Assembly: GCA_007127655.1 (NCBI GenBank)
Contig: SKYX01000300.1
Location: 1-7,581 of the forward strand
Direction of reading: 5' to 3'
Length of the DNA: 7,581 nt
Source of the DNA: Desulfonatronum sp.
GTDB taxonomy: Bacteria > Desulfobacterota > Desulfovibrionia > Desulfovibrionales > Desulfonatronaceae
Shown piece after piece: positions 5,040 through 7,581 of the stretch (within the stretch, counting starts at the first letter, position 1; each line of letters starts with the position of its first letter). The notes under the pieces were generated by a model. The model ran no database searches and was not told the origin of the DNA. It worked only from the letters and a program-made list of their open reading frames with translations. The position numbers and the translations under genes are program-made.

Positions 5040-5219
5040 ATGAAATCAAGCACGAGGGATGAGACGGAAGGCAAGATGCATCAGGCCAAAGGAAAGGCCA
5101 AAGAAGTTGTCGGGAAGGCGGTCGGCAATCCCGATATGGAAGCCGAGGGAAAAGTCGAAAAACTCGGGGGAGTTGTGCAGGAAAAAGTCGGCGATGTGAA
5201 AAGAGCCGTGGGAGAGTAG
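5040..5219 (+). CDS. CsbD family stress protein
   Basis: A 59-residue, highly charged soluble protein. It shows the CsbD pattern: an Asp/Glu-Lys start (DETEGKMHQAKGKAKEVVG), a turn with NPDMEAEGKVEK, and a final VVQEKVGDVKRAVGE helix. The two halves resemble each other (EGK…KGKAKE… and EGKVEKLGG…KVGDVKRAVG). CsbD in Bacillus is under the general-stress sigma factor; in proteobacteria the homologues (YjbJ type) are stress-induced, but the molecular function is unknown. The start is ATG 5040; the ribosome site is weak (GATGAG, 5026-5031). A strong terminator follows 10 bases after the stop, so this is the last gene of the small-gene cluster. Confidence 0.93.
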   Translation: MKSSTRDETEGKMHQAKGKAKEVVGKAVGNPDMEAEGKVEKLGGVVQEKVGDVKRAVGE

Positions 5220-5228
5220 CGCGAACGC

Positions 5229-5264
5229 CACGCGGGAGCGAGTCCTGACTCGTTCCCGTGTTTT
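5229..5264 (+). terminator. Rho-independent terminator after the CsbD gene
   Basis: CGGGAGCGAGT (5233-5243) pairs with ACTCGTTCCCG (5248-5258) across a CCTG loop, giving an 11-bp stem with a single G-T pair. CA/TG just outside can extend it past a 2-base bulge. TTTT follows at 5261-5264. It ends the desulforedoxin-to-CsbD cluster. Confidence 0.85.
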
Positions 5265-5290
5265 CATGATTTCACGGAGGAGAGCGGAAA

Positions 5291-5512
5291 ATGAATGCAA
5301 TCCGGTTCGCGGCACTCGCCTTGATCATTGTCCGCGCCCTGGGCCTGGCTTATGGCGGATTCACCTACACCAGGCAAACCCATCAGGCCCAGGTGGGGCC
5401 CTTTGAATTGTCGGTGCAGGACAACAAAACGGTCGGAGTCCCGATCTGGGCCGGCGTGGGGGCCATCGTCATCGGCGGCGTGATCCTGCTGGTCGGTTCC
5501 AGGAGGACTTGA
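5291..5512 (+). CDS. Small two-helix membrane protein, function unknown
   Basis: A 73-residue protein with a hydrophobic helix at about 5-24, a polar middle part of about 25 residues (TYTRQTHQAQVGPFELSVQD), a VGVPIWAGVG turn and a second helix at about 50-68 ending in a basic SRRT tail. The layout suggests an inner-membrane hairpin with the central loop on one side. I do not know a functional name, though similar proteins occur beside CsbD-type stress genes. An Arg (residue 15) lies inside the first helix, which is unusual. GGAGG (5276-5280) is 10 bases before the ATG, with a second GGA 4 bases before it. It starts 26 bases after the terminator and ends 18 bases before the radical SAM gene, so it is probably co-transcribed with that gene. 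Confidence 0.82.
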   Translation: MNAIRFAALALIIVRALGLAYGGFTYTRQTHQAQVGPFELSVQDNKTVGVPIWAGVGAIVIGGVILLVGSRRT

Positions 5513-5530
5513 GTCCCGCAAGGAGGGTAC

Positions 5531-7057
5531 ATGACTTTCCCAGCATCACCGCCCATCATGAATGTCCTGCTGGTCTATCCCGAGATCCCGGACACGTTCT
5601 GGAGCTTCAAGCATGCTTTGAAGTTCATCGACAAAAAAGTTTCTTCGCCGCCATTGGGACTTGTGACCATCGCGGCCATGCTTCCGGAAAACTGGGACCT
5701 GCGCCTGGTGGATTTGAATATCCGGGAATTGTCCCTGGATGATCTGCTCTGGGCCGATTACGCCTTGATTAGCGCCATGACCGTGCAGCGGGAATCATCG
5801 CGCAGGGCGATCAAGGTGTGCAGGGACGCCGGCTTGTTGGTCGTGGCCGGCGGGCCGTTGTTCACGGTGGAGCATGAACAGTTTCCCGAGGTGGATCACT
5901 TTGTGCTCAACGAGGCCGAGCTGACCCTGCCCGAATTTCTGCGTGACCTGGCCCAGGGACAAGCCAGGCGGGTCTACACCTCGGATGCGTTCGCGGATAT
6001 CGAACAAACGCCCATTCCGCGGTGGGACCTTCTGGAGTTGAAACAGTACGCGAGCATGAGCGTCCAGTACTCCCGGGGGTGTCCCTTCAGTTGCGACTTC
6101 TGCAACATCACGGCCCTGCTGGGCCGCACGCCGCGCAACAAGAGCGCCCCCCAGATGATCGCCGAGCTGGACAGTCTCTATGCCAACGGCTGGCGGGGCG
6201 GGATATTTTTCGTGGACGACAACCTGATCGGGAATAAGCGGCGCCTGAAAACCGAGCTGCTGCCCGCCCTGGTCAACTGGCGAAAAGACAAAAAAGGTAT
6301 GCCCTTCGGTACCGAGGCGTCCATTAACTTGGCTGACGACGAAGAGCTGCTGGCCATGATGGTCGAGGCGGGGTTCGATACCGTGTTCATCGGCATTGAA
6401 ACGCCCAACGAGGCCAGTCTGGCCGAGTGCGGCAAAGGGCAGAACATTCGTCGCGATCTGATCCGGGACGTGAAGCGGATCCAGCGGTTCGGGATCCAGG
6501 TCCAGGGAGGGTTCATTGTCGGCTTTGACAACGACGAACCGGCTGTTTTCACCCGTTTGGTGGAGTTTATCCAGCAAAGCGGCATCACAACCGCCATGGT
6601 CGGCCTGCTCCAGGCCCCTCCCGGCACCAGGCTTTACAGCAGGCTCAAGCAGGCCGGGCGGCTGCGGGAAGGCATTTCCGGCGACAACGTGGACGGAACG
6701 ACGAACATCCTGCCGGCCATGACCCTGGAGTTGCTGCGCGACGGGTACAAGGACATCCTGAAAAACATCTACTCGCCCGAGGCGTACTATCAGCGGGTGA
6801 TCACCTTTTTGCGGGAGTACAACCTGCCGAGCACCAAGAAACCATGGCAAATCCGGGGTCTCTCCGAAAGCCTGCTGGCCTTGTCCCGGTCCGTCATCCG
6901 CCTCGGCATCCTGGGTCAGGAACGGTTCCACTACTGGAAACTGTTCTTCTGGACCCTGCTCCGGCGACCACGATCCCTGCCCCTGGCCGTGACCCTGGCC
7001 ATCTACGGTTATCATTTTCGGCGGGTCTGCGAATTGCGGGTGTTGGACCGATGGTGA
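5531..7057 (+). CDS. B12-binding domain radical SAM protein (DUF4070 type)
   Basis: A 508-residue enzyme. Residues 10-150 form a cobalamin-binding-like Rossmann domain (NVLLVYPEIPDTFW at the start, VVAGGPLF at 104-111, NEAELTLPEF at 127-136); the DxHxxG cobalt-ligand motif is absent, as is usual in this group. The radical SAM core begins at SRGCPFSCDFCN: Cys184, Cys188 and Cys191 (CX3CX2C) bind the 4Fe-4S cluster that cleaves S-adenosylmethionine. Later core motifs are FFVDDN (226-231), FGTEASINLADD (259-270), FIGIETP (286-292) and GGFIVGFD (326-333). Residues about 370-505 match the DUF4070 C-terminal extension (SGDNVDGTTNI; RRPRSLPLAVTLAIYGYHF). Members of this class methylate or rearrange unactivated carbons; hopanoid methylase HpnP is one relative of similar architecture, but no hopanoid gene lies here, so the substrate is unknown. 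AGGAGG ends 4 bases before the ATG. Confidence 0.93.
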   Translation: MTFPASPPIMNVLLVYPEIPDTFWSFKHALKFIDKKVSSPPLGLVTIAAMLPENWDLRLVDLNIRELSLDDLLWADYALISAMTVQRESSRRAIKVCRDAGLLVVAGGPLFTVEHEQFPEVDHFVLNEAELTLPEFLRDLAQGQARRVYTSDAFADIEQTPIPRWDLLELKQYASMSVQYSRGCPFSCDFCNITALLGRTPRNKSAPQMIAELDSLYANGWRGGIFFVDDNLIGNKRRLKTELLPALVNWRKDKKGMPFGTEASINLADDEELLAMMVEAGFDTVFIGIETPNEASLAECGKGQNIRRDLIRDVKRIQRFGIQVQGGFIVGFDNDEPAVFTRLVEFIQQSGITTAMVGLLQAPPGTRLYSRLKQAGRLREGISGDNVDGTTNILPAMTLELLRDGYKDILKNIYSPEAYYQRVITFLREYNLPSTKKPWQIRGLSESLLALSRSVIRLGILGQERFHYWKLFFWTLLRRPRSLPLAVTLAIYGYHFRRVCELRVLDRW

Positions 7058-7060
7058 CAA

Positions 7061-7581
7061 ATGAAAAACATATCTGACCACCCCGGGCACGCCGAGAAAA
7101 TGCGCCAAAAGGCCGAAGCGATTTTGCGCAAGCAGGCTTCGCCGTCGCCGCCTGACGACCAAGGTGCCTTGTCGGTCGAAGAATACCTTCGCGAACAGCA
7201 TGTGCAGCGGATCAAGCTGGAGATGGAAAACTTGGAGCTGGCCGCCGCGTTGTCCACCGACGACGTCTGCCGGACTCTCCACGAACTGCGGGTGCATCAG
7301 ATTGAGCTGGAGCTGCAGAACGAGGAGCTGCGCACGGCCCATGACGAGCTGGAGGCCGTCAAGGCCCGCTACTACGGCCTCTACAATCTGGCCCCCGTAG
7401 GCTATGTCACCATCTCCAAGCCGGGCCTGATCCTGGAGGCCAACCTTGCCGCGGCCGCTCTGCTGGGCACGGATCGGGACGCCCTGGTCACGCAGCCGTT
7501 GGTCCGATTTCTTCACAAGGCCGACCAGGATGCCTACCACCTGTACCACAGACAGGTTTTCAAGACCGGCAAGCCCCTGGA
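7061..7581 (+). CDS. PAS-domain sensor protein, N-terminal part (runs off the window)
   Basis: At least 173 residues, cut by the window end. Residues 1-100 are charged and helical: a low-complexity PSPPDD stretch near 28-33, then two related coiled-coil segments (43-60 and 73-90, the second reading LHELRVHQIELELQNEEL). From about residue 103 the PAS fold begins with YYGLYNLAPVGYVTIS, then LILEANLAAAALLG, and FLHKADQDAYHLYHRQVFKTG. The HELxVHQIELExQNEEL-PAS arrangement is typical of proteobacterial sensor histidine kinases and GGDEF/EAL sensors; which output module follows cannot be seen. No N-terminal signal or membrane segment is present, so it is likely cytoplasmic. The start ATG is 3 bases after the radical SAM stop with only a weak ribosome site, suggesting coupled translation. 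Confidence 0.88.
   Translation, partial: MKNISDHPGHAEKMRQKAEAILRKQASPSPPDDQGALSVEEYLREQHVQRIKLEMENLELAAALSTDDVCRTLHELRVHQIELELQNEELRTAHDELEAVKARYYGLYNLAPVGYVTISKPGLILEANLAAAALLGTDRDALVTQPLVRFLHKADQDAYHLYHRQVFKTGKPL

Noticed and set aside
4952..5062. 36-codon frame overlapping the DUF3096 stop by ATGA
   Set aside because: It runs into the CsbD gene in another frame, has no family resemblance and no hydrophobic or motif pattern. The overlap alone is not enough.
5795..7549. 584-codon open frame on the - strand across the radical SAM and PAS genes
   Set aside because: It lies antisense to two genes with clear domain motifs, crosses their boundary, is rich in Gly, Gln, Val and Pro without recognisable motifs, and is explained by GC-rich codon use on the + strand.

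Overview
The window looks like a chromosomal accessory region from a Gram-negative anaerobe, most likely a sulfate- or sulfur-reducing member of the Desulfobacterota (the old Deltaproteobacteria). The main clue is a pair of tiny stand-alone desulforedoxin genes, a protein best known from Desulfovibrio. The PAS-type sensor, the DRR-rich signalling proteins, the B12-dependent radical SAM enzyme and the small stress-type membrane proteins fit that placement but do not prove it. Every gene that can be supported lies on the + strand.

Layout. (1) 1-915: a small basic protein built on an Arg-rich six-residue repeat (231-548), then 367 bases without a gene, containing a REP/MITE-like pair of inverted palindromes (721-800). 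(2) 916-3775: three genes joined by 4-base stop/start overlaps (GTGA): a helical protein of unknown function, a two-domain KaiC-like ATPase, and a GGDEF diguanylate cyclase with a DRR-rich seven-residue repeat near its N terminus. (3) 3776-5264: a more AT-rich stretch of very small genes: two tandem desulforedoxins, an lmo0937-type (DUF5670) membrane protein, a DUF3309 protein, a DUF3096 protein and a CsbD-family protein, closed by a convincing rho-independent terminator. (4) 5291-7581: a two-helix membrane protein, a B12-binding radical SAM protein of the DUF4070 type, and the start of a PAS sensor protein that leaves the window.

How the genes may work together (inference). The 916-3775 operon looks like a signalling module in which a KaiC-like ATPase switch is made together with a c-di-GMP synthase. 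The KaiC homologue lacks the canonical Ser/Thr autophosphorylation pair and no kaiA or kaiB is present, so it is unlikely to be a clock. Both the upstream small protein and the cyclase carry dense RR/DRR repeats, which suggests a shared binding partner. The small-gene cluster resembles sets of envelope and general-stress proteins, here combined with a non-haem iron redox protein.

The clearest evolutionary event is a 188-bp tandem duplication that copied the desulforedoxin gene with its spacer and the first bases of the next gene. It left a 14-base relic of the lmo0937-type start (ATGCTGTGGACAAT) between the two copies. All family assignments are from reading the sequence; no searches were run.
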